Positions 7,311 to 15,722 of a DNA stretch of 64,000 bases are shown piece after piece. The stretch comes from Ramlibacter sp. WS9. GTDB lineage: Bacteria; Pseudomonadota; Gammaproteobacteria; Burkholderiales; Burkholderiaceae_C. The notes beneath the pieces were generated by a model that had not been told where the DNA came from, searched no databases, and was given only the letters and a program-made list of their open reading frames with translations. Every line of letters begins with the position of its first letter. The stretch's first letter is position 1. The stretch covers positions 119,633-183,632 of the forward strand of contig NZ_RKMB01000013.1 of assembly GCF_003797765.1 (NCBI RefSeq). Direction: 5' to 3'. The position numbers and the translations under genes are program-made.

Positions 7311-9017
7311 CTACTGCTTCTTCTGCAGCGCCGCCTTCGTGATTCCGCTCAGCGTCCCACGGGTCGTGATCACCTCTGGATCCAGCATCACCTCGATCAG
7401 CGTCCCCTGGTTGCGCTCGAGCGCCGCCAGCAATTCCGGCTCGAACTCTGCCGTGCGGGTGATGCGCACGCCGGCATAGCCATACGCGCGAGCCAACCCC
7501 ACAAAATCGGGGTTGCGCAATTCGGTGCCGCTCACGTGCTGCGGGTAGTCGCGCTCCTGGTGCATGCGGATCGTGCCGTACATGCCGTTGTTGAGCAGCA
7601 CGATGATGCTCTTGGCGCCGTACTGCGCGGCTGTGGCCAGTTCCTGCCCGTTCATAAGGAAGTCGCCGTCGCCCGCCATCGTGAGGGCGATGCGCCCGCT
7701 CACGATGTTGGCGGCGATGCCGGCCGGCACGCCGTAGCCCATCGCGCCGACCGTGGGCGCGAGCTGCGTCTTGTGCCCCTTGACCAGGCCGTGGTGCTTG
7801 AAGAAGCGATGCACCCAGCTCGCGAAATTGCCCGCGCCGTTGGTCAGCACCGCGTCTTCAGGCAGATGTTTCTTGAGCATGCCGACGATCGCGGGCATGT
7901 CGATGTCGCCGGGCAGCGCCTGCGGCACCATGTTGCCTTCGTAGTCGGCATTCGCGGCTTCGGCCCACCCGGCCCACGGCACTTCGGGGGGCGCCGTCAG
8001 CACCTCGAGCGATCGCGCAGCGGCATTCATGGTGGCGTTGATGGCCAGATCCGCCTGGTAAACACGGTTCAGCTCTTCGGCGCTCGCGTGGATGTGAATG
8101 AGCTTCTGCTTCGGCTTGGGTGGCTGCAGCAATGTGTAGCCGCCCGTCGTCATCTCACCCAGGCGCGGGCCGATCGCCAGGATCAGGTCGGCCTCCTTGA
8201 TGCGCGCCGCGAGCTTCGGGTTCAGGCCGATGCCCACGTCGCCGGCGTAGAGCGGATGGTGGTTGTCGAAAGTGTCCTGAAAGCGGAAGGCGTTGCCCAC
8301 CGGCAGTTTCCAGTTCTCTGCAAAGCGCTGCAGCGCCTGAGCCGCCTGCGGCGTCCAACCGCCCCCGCCCGCGATGACGAACGGCTTCTTCGCCTGCAGC
8401 AGCATCTCGCGCAAATCGCGCAATGACCCCGGATCGCTCCACGCCTGCACCGGCTCCACACGCGGCATCGGCCGCGCGCTCGTCATCTTGATCAGCATGT
8501 CCTCCGGCAGCACCAGCACCACGGGGCCGGGACGGCCGTTCATCGCCGTCGCGAACGCACGCGCGATGTATTCGGGAATGCGGTCCGCTTCGTCGATCCG
8601 CTCCACCCGCTTGGCCATGCCCTTGGTGCTGGGGCCGAAGAAGCTGCAGTAGTCCACTTCCTGGAAGGCCTCGCGGTCACGTTGGTCGCTCGCGACGTCG
8701 CCGACGAACAGCACCATCGGGGTCGAGTCCTGGAATGCGGTGTGGACGCCAATCGACGCGTTGGTGGCGCCTGGGCCACGCGTGACGAAGCACACGCCTG
8801 GCCGGCCGGTGAGCTTGCCGTGGGCCTCCGCCATATAGGCCGCGCCACCCTCCTGCCGATTGATGATGAAGCGGATCTGCTCACGGTACGCATGAAAGCC
8901 GTCGAGCACCGCGAGGTAGCTTTCGCCCGGCACGCCGAAGACATGCGTCGCCCCTTGCGCCACCAGGCATTCCACGATCAGGTGGCCCGCGATCTGCCCG
9001 CCTTCAACTGTGCTCAT
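7311..9017 (-). CDS. ThDP-dependent enzyme, acetolactate synthase-like
   Basis: 568 residues with three ThDP-enzyme domains. The pyrimidine-binding domain has the catalytic glutamate in NRQEGGAAYMAEA. The middle domain carries GGGGWTPQAAQAL. The PP domain has GDGDFLMNG...LLNN near residue 446. Anabolic IlvB normally pairs with IlvN; no small-subunit gene is here, so a catabolic role (2-keto acid decarboxylation or ligation, as in oxalyl-CoA/benzaldehyde/IolD-type enzymes) is more likely. ATG 9017 gives the usual MSTVEGGQIAGHLIVECL start. It diverges from tetR with only 39 bp between, filled by an operator that also precedes the operon at 9800. Confidence 0.8.
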   Translation of the reverse strand: MSTVEGGQIAGHLIVECLVAQGATHVFGVPGESYLAVLDGFHAYREQIRFIINRQEGGAAYMAEAHGKLTGRPGVCFVTRGPGATNASIGVHTAFQDSTPMVLFVGDVASDQRDREAFQEVDYCSFFGPSTKGMAKRVERIDEADRIPEYIARAFATAMNGRPGPVVLVLPEDMLIKMTSARPMPRVEPVQAWSDPGSLRDLREMLLQAKKPFVIAGGGGWTPQAAQALQRFAENWKLPVGNAFRFQDTFDNHHPLYAGDVGIGLNPKLAARIKEADLILAIGPRLGEMTTGGYTLLQPPKPKQKLIHIHASAEELNRVYQADLAINATMNAAARSLEVLTAPPEVPWAGWAEAANADYEGNMVPQALPGDIDMPAIVGMLKKHLPEDAVLTNGAGNFASWVHRFFKHHGLVKGHKTQLAPTVGAMGYGVPAGIAANIVSGRIALTMAGDGDFLMNGQELATAAQYGAKSIIVLLNNGMYGTIRMHQERDYPQHVSGTELRNPDFVGLARAYGYAGVRITRTAEFEPELLAALERNQGTLIEVMLDPEVITTRGTLSGITKAALQKKQ

Positions 9018-9029
9018 AAGCTTGACTTG

Positions 9030-9050
9030 ATTAACGTTTTGGTGAATTAT
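9030..9050. promoter_or_regulatory. operator between the ThDP-enzyme gene and tetR (copy 1)
   Basis: Read on the minus strand, this 21-bp site begins ATAATTCACC and ends GTTAAT. It matches the site at 9750-9770 at 18 of 21 positions in opposite orientation. It fills the 39-bp gap between the divergent starts, so one bound regulator would cover both promoters. Assignment to the adjacent TetR protein is inferred. Confidence 0.6.
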
Positions 9051-9056
9051 GCCGCT

Positions 9057-9707
9057 ATGCCACGAGTACCTGCCATAGCCGCCGAAGAGCGGCTGCGCGA
9101 CGCCGACCGCTCGCAAGCCACCATCTTAGCGGCGGCGCGCGATGAATTCGCCGACCACGGATTGGGCGGCGCACGGATGGACCGCATCGCCGAGCGCGCG
9201 GGCCTCAACAAGCGCCTGATCTACTACTACTTCGAGGACAAGGAACAGCTGTTCCGCGCCGTGCTGGAGCAGACCTACCGCGACATCCGCGAGGAAGAGC
9301 GCAAGCTCAACCTGCTGGAGCTCAAGCCGGCAGAAGCCTTGCGCAAGCTGGTGGAGTTCACCTGGGACTATTACCTCGCCCACCCCGAATTCCTGACGCT
9401 GCTCAACAGCGCCAACCTGCACCGCGCCCGCCACCTGCAGGAATCCAAGCGCGCGCGCGAAATGAATTCGCCGCTGATCGAGATGCTGGCGGAAATCCTG
9501 GAGCGGGGCCGCAAGGACGGCACGTTCCGCGGCGGCGTGGACCCGTTGCAGCTCTACGTCTCCATTGCCGGCCTTTCTTATTTCTACCTGTCCAACAGCC
9601 ACACGCTGTCAGCGATCTTCGGGCGCGACCTGCTGTCCGCCAAAGCGAAGAACGAGCGGCTGGCCCACATGTGCGACGTGATCCTGGGCTATGTGCTGAG
9701 GAGCTAG
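9057..9707 (+). CDS. TetR-family transcriptional regulator
   Basis: 216 residues: an N-terminal TetR helix-turn-helix (ATILAAARDEFADHG, GARMDRIAERAGLNKRLIYYYF, residues about 18-62) and a C-terminal ligand/dimer domain with HPEFLTLLNSANLHRARHL and the FIFG-like YLSNSHTLSAIFG segment. This C-terminal type is common in regulators of small-molecule catabolism. ATG 9057 is the only start that begins at the domain; the frame is open far upstream but there runs antisense to the ThDP gene. Probable target sites are 9030-9050 and 9750-9770, so it likely represses itself, the ThDP gene and the following operon. Confidence 0.85.
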   Translation: MPRVPAIAAEERLRDADRSQATILAAARDEFADHGLGGARMDRIAERAGLNKRLIYYYFEDKEQLFRAVLEQTYRDIREEERKLNLLELKPAEALRKLVEFTWDYYLAHPEFLTLLNSANLHRARHLQESKRAREMNSPLIEMLAEILERGRKDGTFRGGVDPLQLYVSIAGLSYFYLSNSHTLSAIFGRDLLSAKAKNERLAHMCDVILGYVLRS

Positions 9708-9720
9708 CCACGCCGCGACC

Positions 9721-9747
9721 CCGGGCTTGCGCCCGGTCTTTTTTTCC
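9721..9747 (+). terminator. rho-independent terminator after tetR
   Basis: CCGGGC-TTGC-GCCCGG stem-loop followed by TCTTTTTTT, 14 bp after the tetR stop. It insulates tetR from the downstream operon, which then starts from its own operator/promoter at 9750. Confidence 0.88.
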
Positions 9748-9749
9748 CT

Positions 9750-9770
9750 ATAATTCACCGAACGGTTAAT
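9750..9770. promoter_or_regulatory. operator upstream of the Bug-receptor operon (copy 2)
   Basis: ATAATTCACCGAACGGTTAA plus a final T. The core ACCG-AA-CGGT is a perfect palindrome, extended to TTcACCG/CGGTtAA. It matches 9030-9050 in reverse orientation and lies 30 bp before the GTG of the first operon gene. TATAAT-like bases (TATAATTC, 9749-9756) overlap it, so binding could block a -10 element. Confidence 0.62.
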
Positions 9771-9799
9771 TAGTTTTTGACCCACAAGGAGACTCTCCC

Positions 9800-10783
9800 G
9801 TGAATCCCACTCGCCGCATCCTCGCGCTCTCGCTCGCCGGCCTCGCCGCACTGGCCCCCATCGGCGCCCTTGCACAAGGCGCCTACCCCAACAAGCCGAT
9901 CCGTGTGATCGTCCCCTTCGCGGCCGGCAGCACCACCGACATCATTGCCCGCGCCATCGCCGACAAGATGGGCCAGAGCATGGGTCAGACGCTCGTGATC
10001 GACAATCGCGGCGGCGCCAGCGGCACCATCGGCCAAGCCGCTGTGGCGCAGGCCGCGCCGGACGGCTACACGATCATGGTCCACAGCTCGTCGCACACGG
10101 TGAGCCCGTCGACGTTCGCCAAGCTGCCGTTCGACACCGAGAAGGATTTCGTCGGCATCACGCCGATTTCCAGCACGCCGAACGTGCTGGTCATTTCGCC
10201 GTCGAAGAACATCAAGTCGCTCAAGGACCTGCTGGCCGCCGCTCACGCCAAACCGGGCAGCATGAACTTCGCCTCGGCCGGCCAGGGCAGCGCCACGCAC
10301 CTGAACGCCGAGAAGTTCAAGCATGCGGCGAAGATCGACGCCACCAATATCCCGTTCAAGGGCTCCGCTGAGGCCGTGACGGAAGTGATGTCTGGCCGGG
10401 TGGACTACTACTTCTCGCCCATCGCACCCGTGATCGGCCAGATCAAGAACGGCCAGCTGCTGGCCCTCGCTGTCGGCTCGCCGAAGCGTGCCAGCGCCCT
10501 GCCCGATGTGCCGACCACGGCTGAAGCCGGGGTGCCCGGTTCGGAATTCAATTTCTGGATCGGCATGATGGCGCCCGCCAAGACGCCGAAGGAAATCGTC
10601 AATCGCCTGAACGAAGAGGTGTTGAAGGCCCTGGCCACGCCCGAGGTGAAAGAGCGTTTCGCCGCGCTGGGTGCCGATGCCTGGACGCTCAAGCCCGAGC
10701 AATTCGACGCGTACATCGCAGGTGAGATCAAGTCGAACGCCGTGCTGGTGAAAGCCGCCGGCCTCGAAGTGCAAAAGAACTGA
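9800..10783 (+). CDS. tripartite tricarboxylate (Bug/TctC) periplasmic binding protein
   Basis: 327 residues with a Sec signal peptide (hydrophobic core LALSLAGLAALAPIGAL, cleavage after ALA-Q near 26), then YPNKPIRVIVPFAAGSTTD, the Bug-family ligand loop, DNRGGASGTIG, and a PYKG-equivalent IPFKGSAEAV. Bug proteins bind carboxylated ligands for TctAB-type permeases or signal to regulators. No tctA/tctB is present in the window. GTG start at 9800 follows AAGGAG. First gene of a seven-gene operon under the TetR-type operator. It suggests the pathway substrate is an acid or polyol acid. Confidence 0.88.
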   Translation: MNPTRRILALSLAGLAALAPIGALAQGAYPNKPIRVIVPFAAGSTTDIIARAIADKMGQSMGQTLVIDNRGGASGTIGQAAVAQAAPDGYTIMVHSSSHTVSPSTFAKLPFDTEKDFVGITPISSTPNVLVISPSKNIKSLKDLLAAAHAKPGSMNFASAGQGSATHLNAEKFKHAAKIDATNIPFKGSAEAVTEVMSGRVDYYFSPIAPVIGQIKNGQLLALAVGSPKRASALPDVPTTAEAGVPGSEFNFWIGMMAPAKTPKEIVNRLNEEVLKALATPEVKERFAALGADAWTLKPEQFDAYIAGEIKSNAVLVKAAGLEVQKN

Positions 10784-10794
10784 AGGAGCGAAAC

Positions 10795-11958
10795 ATGCCC
10801 ACCCAAAGACTCGGAATCATCATGCACGGCGTCACCGGACGCATGGGCATGAACCAGCACTTGATCCGCTCGATCGTCGCCATCCGCAACCAGGGCGGCG
10901 TGACGCTTTCCAACGGCGACAAGGTCATGCCTGACCCGATCCTCATCGGCCGCAACGCCGAGAAGATGGAAGCGCTGGCCAAGACGTGGAAGATCGAGCG
11001 CTGGGGCACGGACCTCGACAAGGCGCTGGAGAACAAGGAAGACACGATCTTCTTCGATGCGGGCACCACGCAGATGCGCCCCACCTTGCTGGCCAAGGCG
11101 ATCCGTGCCGGCAAGCATGTCTATTGCGAAAAGCCGATTGCGACCAACCTGAACGAAGCGGTGGAGATCGCACGGCTGGCCAAGAAGTCGGGCCTGAAGC
11201 ACGGCGCCGTGCAGGACAAGCTGTTCCTGCCGGGCCTGCGCAAGCTCGACATGCTGCGCCGCGCCGGCTTTTTCGGCAAGATGCTCTCGGTTCGCCTTGA
11301 GTTCGGCTACTGGGTGTTCGAAGGCGACCTGCAGCCGATCCAGCGCCCGAGCTGGAACTACCGCACGGAAGACGGCGGCGGGATGATCCTGGACATGATG
11401 TGCCACTGGCGCTATGTGCTGGACAACCTCTTCGGTGAGGTCAAGTCCGTTTCGTGCATCGGCGCCACGCACATTCCTGAGCGCTGGGACGAAAACGGCA
11501 AACCCTACAAGGCCACGGCTGACGACGCCGCTTACGCCACGGCTGAATTGGTGGGTCACAACGGCGAGCCGGTGATCGCGCAGATGAACATGTCGTGGGC
11601 CACGCGCGTGCGCCGTGACGACCTCGTCACCTTCCACGTCGACGGCACGCATGGGTCGGCTGTCGCTGGCCTGTCGTCGTGCCGCGCGCAAAGCCGCGTG
11701 ACCACGCCGCGCCCGGTGTGGAACCCCGACGAGAAGCAGATGATGAACTTCTTCGACCAGTGGCAGGAAGTGCCCGACTCGCAGTTCTACGACAACGGCT
11801 TCAAGATCCAGTGGGAGCATTTCATCCGCCACGTGGTGGAGAACGAACCCTATCGCTGGACGCTACCCGAAGGCGCCAAGGGCGTGCAGTTGGTCGAGGC
11901 CGCACTGCAGTCGTGGCAAGAGCGGCGCTGGATCGACGTGCCGAAGCTCGAGGTCTGA
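10795..11958 (+). CDS. Gfo/Idh/MocA-family NAD(P)-dependent oxidoreductase
   Basis: 387 residues. It starts with a slightly unusual Rossmann strand (GIIMHGVTGRMGMNQHLIRS, Gx5Gx3 in place of the standard GxGxxG), then the hallmark YCEKPIATNL (EKP about residue 112-114), LKHGAVQDKLFLPG, and the C-terminal GGMILDMMCHWRYVLDNLFGEV substrate sheet. The family oxidises or reduces sugars, inositols and keto-sugars. It starts 11 bp after the receptor gene with GGAG upstream and is followed 1 bp later by the DUF993 gene. The specific sugar is unknown. Confidence 0.86.
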   Translation: MPTQRLGIIMHGVTGRMGMNQHLIRSIVAIRNQGGVTLSNGDKVMPDPILIGRNAEKMEALAKTWKIERWGTDLDKALENKEDTIFFDAGTTQMRPTLLAKAIRAGKHVYCEKPIATNLNEAVEIARLAKKSGLKHGAVQDKLFLPGLRKLDMLRRAGFFGKMLSVRLEFGYWVFEGDLQPIQRPSWNYRTEDGGGMILDMMCHWRYVLDNLFGEVKSVSCIGATHIPERWDENGKPYKATADDAAYATAELVGHNGEPVIAQMNMSWATRVRRDDLVTFHVDGTHGSAVAGLSSCRAQSRVTTPRPVWNPDEKQMMNFFDQWQEVPDSQFYDNGFKIQWEHFIRHVVENEPYRWTLPEGAKGVQLVEAALQSWQERRWIDVPKLEV

Positions 11959-11959
11959 G

Positions 11960-13144
11960 ATGGCGCTCTCGCTGCAACTTCCCTCGTCGGGCGGCGACCT
12001 CGCCACCTACACACTGCGTGGCACGGCCCCCGTCAAACCGGCCGCCGGCGTCAAGTTCGACCGCATCGCCTATTCGGCGGCGCACGTGGTCGCCGACCCG
12101 CGCGCCGCCATCGATCCGTGGCTGCAATGCGCCGTCGACTGGGACGCGACCATCGCCTACCGGCAGCGCCTGTGGTCGCTCGGGCTGGGCGTGGCTGAAG
12201 CGATGGACACGGCCCAGCGCGGCATGGGCCTGGACTGGCCGACGTCACTGGAGCTGATCCGCCGGTCGCTCGATGCGGCCAAAGACACGCCCGGTGCACT
12301 GGTCGCTTCGGGCTGTGGTACCGACCACCTGGTGCTGGAGAACGTCAAGACCGTCGATGAGGTCATCGCCGCCTACGAAGAACAGATGACGGCGATCGAG
12401 AAGCTCGACGGCAAACTGATCGTCATGGCCAGCCGCGCATTGGCGCGCGTCGCCAAGAGCCCGGCCGATTACGAGCGCGTGTACGACCGCATCCTGCGGC
12501 AGGCCAAGCAGCCCGTCGTCCTGCATTGGCTGGGTGACATGTTCGACCCGGCATTGGCGGGGTACTGGGGCACGAAGGACGTTGATGCGGCCATGGACAC
12601 GGCGCTCGGCATCATCGCCGCCAACCCTTCCAAGGTCGATGGCATCAAGATCTCGCTGCTGGACAAGGACAAGGAAATCGCGATGCGGCGACGCCTGCCC
12701 GCGGGCGTGCGCATGTACACGGGCGACGATTTCAACTACGCGGAGCTGATCGCCGGTGACGGCTTCGGCAAGGAGCCGACGCACGGCAAGAGCGACGCGC
12801 TGCTCGGCATCTTCGACGCCATCGCGCCGGCCGCGAGCGCGGCACTGGGCGAACTGGCGCAGGGCAACCTCGACAAGTTCCACGCCATCCTCGGCCCCAC
12901 CGTGCCGCTGTCGCGCCACATCTTCGCGGCGCCCACGCGCTTCTACAAGACAGGCGTCGTCTTCATGGCCTGGCTGAACGGCCACCAAAGCCACTTCACG
13001 ATGGTCGGCGGCCAGCAAAGCACGCGGTCCCTGCCGCACTTCGCCGAACTGTTCCGGTTGGCCGACGCGGCCAACCTCCTCGAACAGCCGGACGTGGCCA
13101 CCCGCAGGATGAAAACACTTCTCGCCCTCCACGGCATCGAATAA
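11960..13144 (+). CDS. DUF993-family protein, dihydrodipicolinate-synthase-like barrel
   Basis: 394 residues. The fold appears to be a class I aldolase-like TIM barrel: ELIRRSLDAA, DHLVLENVKTVDEVIAAYEEQ, HWLGDMFDPALAGYWG, VDGIKISLLDKDKEIAMRRRLP (likely Schiff-base lysine region) and YTGDDFNYAELI. Uncharacterised DUF993 proteins often sit beside Gfo/Idh/MocA dehydrogenases and sugar isomerases, as here. It probably performs aldol cleavage or a dehydration on the oxidised sugar. That step is inferred. Only one base separates it from the upstream stop. Confidence 0.75.
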   Translation: MALSLQLPSSGGDLATYTLRGTAPVKPAAGVKFDRIAYSAAHVVADPRAAIDPWLQCAVDWDATIAYRQRLWSLGLGVAEAMDTAQRGMGLDWPTSLELIRRSLDAAKDTPGALVASGCGTDHLVLENVKTVDEVIAAYEEQMTAIEKLDGKLIVMASRALARVAKSPADYERVYDRILRQAKQPVVLHWLGDMFDPALAGYWGTKDVDAAMDTALGIIAANPSKVDGIKISLLDKDKEIAMRRRLPAGVRMYTGDDFNYAELIAGDGFGKEPTHGKSDALLGIFDAIAPAASAALGELAQGNLDKFHAILGPTVPLSRHIFAAPTRFYKTGVVFMAWLNGHQSHFTMVGGQQSTRSLPHFAELFRLADAANLLEQPDVATRRMKTLLALHGIE

Positions 13145-13165
13145 CAGCAACCAGGAGACAACACC

Positions 13166-14128
13166 ATGCTCAAACCGTTCTTCAAACTCGCACTCGGCGC
13201 CGTCCTCGCGGCCGCCGCCATCGCCGCGTCGGCGCAGGCTTGGCCCACGCGGCCGGTCAAGGTCATCATCCCCTTCCCGCCGGGCGGCACGCTCGACACG
13301 GTTGGCCGCCAACTGGCACTGAAGCTGGGCGAGCAGCTGGGGCAGACCTTCGTCGTGGAGAACAAGCCCGGCGGCAATGGCACCATCGGCGCCGATCTGG
13401 TGGCCAAGGCTCCGGCCGACGGCTACACGCTGCTGTTCAACGCATCGACGTTCGTGACGGCCCCGATGACCATGAAGTCGGTTCCGTACTCGGTGACCAA
13501 GGATTTCCAGCCCGTGGCCCTGGTGGCGAAGGCGCCACTCTCGGTGGCCGTCAACAAGAACCTGCCGGTGACGGACATCAAGTCGCTGCTCGCGTACGCT
13601 CAGGCGAACCCGGGCAAGATGACCTTCGCCGTCGGCTCCATCGGATCCGCCGGTCACCTCTCCACCGAACTGCTCAAGCGCAGCGGCAACCTCGACTACC
13701 TGATCGTGCCGTACAAGGGCACGGCCCCGGCTTTCCAGGACTTGATCGGCGGCCAGATCCACGGGTTCATCGACCCCATCCTCGGCTCGCTGCAGTATCA
13801 CAAGGCGGGCCTGCTGCGCGTCGTCGCGGTCACATCCGCCACGCGCGCGCCCAACCTGCCGGACGTGCCCACCGTCGGTGAGACCATTCCGGGCTACGAG
13901 TTCTACAGCTGGTACGGCCTGTGGGGCCCCGCGAAGCTCCCCGCCGAAGTGACGCAGCGCTTGAACACGGAGGTCAACAAGGCCCTGGCGACCGACATGA
14001 AGGACAAGCTCGTGCAGCAAGGTCTGCTGCTCACGCCCGGCTCGGTGGACGACTTCGCCAAGTTCCAACAATCCGACATGGTGCGCTCGCAGAAAATCAT
14101 CACCGAAGGCAATATTCGTGTCGAATGA
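13166..14128 (+). CDS. second tripartite tricarboxylate (Bug/TctC) binding protein of the operon
   Basis: 320 residues with signal peptide (FKLALGAVLAAAAIAAS, cut after AQA about 24), WPTRPVKVIIPFPPGGTLD, ENKPGGNGTIGADLVAK, the VPYKGTAPAFQDLIGGQIHG domain-2 motif, and NLPDVPTVGE. Clear Bug family. It is only distantly similar to the operon's first receptor (9800), so two different ligands or affinities are likely. RBS CAGGAG precedes ATG 13166. Its last codons overlap the next gene by 11 bp. Confidence 0.87.
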   Translation: MLKPFFKLALGAVLAAAAIAASAQAWPTRPVKVIIPFPPGGTLDTVGRQLALKLGEQLGQTFVVENKPGGNGTIGADLVAKAPADGYTLLFNASTFVTAPMTMKSVPYSVTKDFQPVALVAKAPLSVAVNKNLPVTDIKSLLAYAQANPGKMTFAVGSIGSAGHLSTELLKRSGNLDYLIVPYKGTAPAFQDLIGGQIHGFIDPILGSLQYHKAGLLRVVAVTSATRAPNLPDVPTVGETIPGYEFYSWYGLWGPAKLPAEVTQRLNTEVNKALATDMKDKLVQQGLLLTPGSVDDFAKFQQSDMVRSQKIITEGNIRVE

Positions 14129-14816
14129 AGGCCGTCGGGCGCTGGTGACGGGCAGCAGCTCGGGCATCGGCCTGGCTGTCGCGCAGCGCCTGCTCGCCGA
14201 GGGCTGGCAGGTGAGCGGATGGGACGTCGCCCCGCCCGCCATCGAACATCCATGTTTTGAGCCTGTGAAGATCGACATGCTCGACGGCGCCGCAGTCGAC
14301 GCTGCAGCGCGCGCTGCGGGCGCGCCTGACGCACTGGTGCACGCCGCAGGGGTGTTACGGACCGGCGCGCTTGGCACCCTTCAACCCACTGACGGCGAAA
14401 TGATGTGGGGCCTGCACGTGCAGGCGATCACACGCCTGGCCAATCACGTGTTGCCCGCTATGGCACAGGCCGGCCGAGGCCGTGTGGTCCTGGTGGGCAG
14501 CCGTGTCGCTCGCGGAATCGCTGGCCGCAGCCAGTATGCCGCCACGAAGGCTGCACTCGCATCCCTGGCGCGCAGCTGGGCGGCCGAGGTGGTGACCCGC
14601 GGCGTGATGGTGAACATCGTGTCGCCAGCCGCGACGCAGACGCCGATGCTGCGCGACCCGGCGCGCGAACAGACGCCGCCGCGCATGCCGCCCATCGGCC
14701 GGTTGATCCAGCCCGAAGAAGTCGCCTCGCTCGCCGCGTATCTGCTCTCCCCGGCCGCCGCGGCCATCACCGGCCAGGACATCCAGATCTGCGGCGGTGC
14801 TTCGCTGGGTGCCTAG
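14118..14816 (+). CDS. short-chain dehydrogenase/reductase (SDR)
   Basis: 232 residues, classical SDR: cofactor loop TGSSSGIG near the N-terminus, VHAAGV in place of NNAG, catalytic serine in VLVGSRVA, and YAATK (Tyr-x3-Lys). The GTG start at 14118 lies inside the preceding gene's end; no later start keeps the Rossmann strand. Acidic residue W-D after strand 2 (SGWDVAP) suggests NAD preference. Probably oxidises a hydroxy intermediate of the operon's pathway. Confidence 0.84.
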   Translation: MSNEGRRALVTGSSSGIGLAVAQRLLAEGWQVSGWDVAPPAIEHPCFEPVKIDMLDGAAVDAAARAAGAPDALVHAAGVLRTGALGTLQPTDGEMMWGLHVQAITRLANHVLPAMAQAGRGRVVLVGSRVARGIAGRSQYAATKAALASLARSWAAEVVTRGVMVNIVSPAATQTPMLRDPAREQTPPRMPPIGRLIQPEEVASLAAYLLSPAAAAITGQDIQICGGASLGA

Positions 14817-14818
14817 CT

Positions 14819-15718
14819 ATGCTTTCCAACGAACCCTCTCGAATTGTCGGACTCGTCGGCCTCGGCCTGGTGGGCACTGCGCTCGCGCAGCGGCTGCTGG
14901 CAGCAGGCTTCACCGTCCGCGGCTTTGACCTGCGGGAAGAAGCGCGAGACACGCTGCGCTCAATGGGCGGTGTGGCGGAGCCCGGCGTGCGTGACGTTGG
15001 TGCCCATTGCGGGTGCGTCGTCCTCGCCGTGTTCGACACGAAAGATGTGATCGGCGTCCTGGAAGGACCCGAAGCTTTGCTTGCGCCCGGCCATGTCGTC
15101 GACACGGTGATCGATTGCTCCACAGGCACACCTGATGCGCTGCAAGCGCTGGCCGCACGGCTCGAAGCGTTGGACATCTCCTTGATCGAAGGCCCGCTCT
15201 CGGGCTCCAGCCAGCAGATCGCCGCTGGCGAAGCGACCCAATTGCTGGGCGGCAAGGCGCACGCGATTACTGCCAGCCTCGACGTTCTGGAAGCCATTGC
15301 AAACAAGCGAATCCATGTGGGCGAAGCCGGCATGGCGGCCAAAGCCAAGCTGGCCACCAACCTCGTGCTGGGCCTGAACCGCGCCGCGCTCGCCGAAGGC
15401 ATGGCCTTCGCGGAGAGCCTGGGCATCGCGCCCGAAGCCTTTCTGGCTCTGGTGCTGGCGACACCGGCCCGCTCCGCGGCGGCCGAAATCAAAGGTCCCC
15501 TGATGGCCAGCGGCAATTTCGAACCCCAGTCGCGCATCCGCCAGCACCTGAAGGACGTGAACCTGATGCTGGAAAGCGCACGCGCTGCCGGCCAACCACT
15601 GCCGCTCTCCACGACCCACGCCGAGTTGATGCGCCGGGCCATCGCAGCCGGAGACGGCGACCTGGACAATGCAGCGATCATCCGCCAGTGGTGGCGCGAC
15701 CGAACCGACTCTCACTGA
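14819..15718 (+). CDS. NAD(P)-dependent oxidoreductase, 3-hydroxyisobutyrate dehydrogenase-like
   Basis: 299 residues of the beta-hydroxyacid dehydrogenase family: GLVGLGLVGTALAQRLL cofactor loop, DCSTGTPDALQ, the GPLSGSSQQIAAGEATQLLGG substrate strand, and GEAGMAAKAKLATNLVLG containing the catalytic lysine. Relatives act on 3-hydroxyisobutyrate, tartronate semialdehyde or 2-hydroxy-3-oxopropionate. In a pathway with a ThDP carboligase and a sugar isomerase, tartronate semialdehyde reduction would fit, but this is inference. It begins 2 bp after the SDR stop. Confidence 0.83.
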   Translation: MLSNEPSRIVGLVGLGLVGTALAQRLLAAGFTVRGFDLREEARDTLRSMGGVAEPGVRDVGAHCGCVVLAVFDTKDVIGVLEGPEALLAPGHVVDTVIDCSTGTPDALQALAARLEALDISLIEGPLSGSSQQIAAGEATQLLGGKAHAITASLDVLEAIANKRIHVGEAGMAAKAKLATNLVLGLNRAALAEGMAFAESLGIAPEAFLALVLATPARSAAAEIKGPLMASGNFEPQSRIRQHLKDVNLMLESARAAGQPLPLSTTHAELMRRAIAAGDGDLDNAAIIRQWWRDRTDSH

Positions 15719-15722
15719 ACCC

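Noticed and set aside
7311..9017. Biosynthetic acetolactate synthase (ilvB)
   Set aside because: No ilvN small subunit or ilvC follows, and the gene is tied by operator to a catabolic operon.
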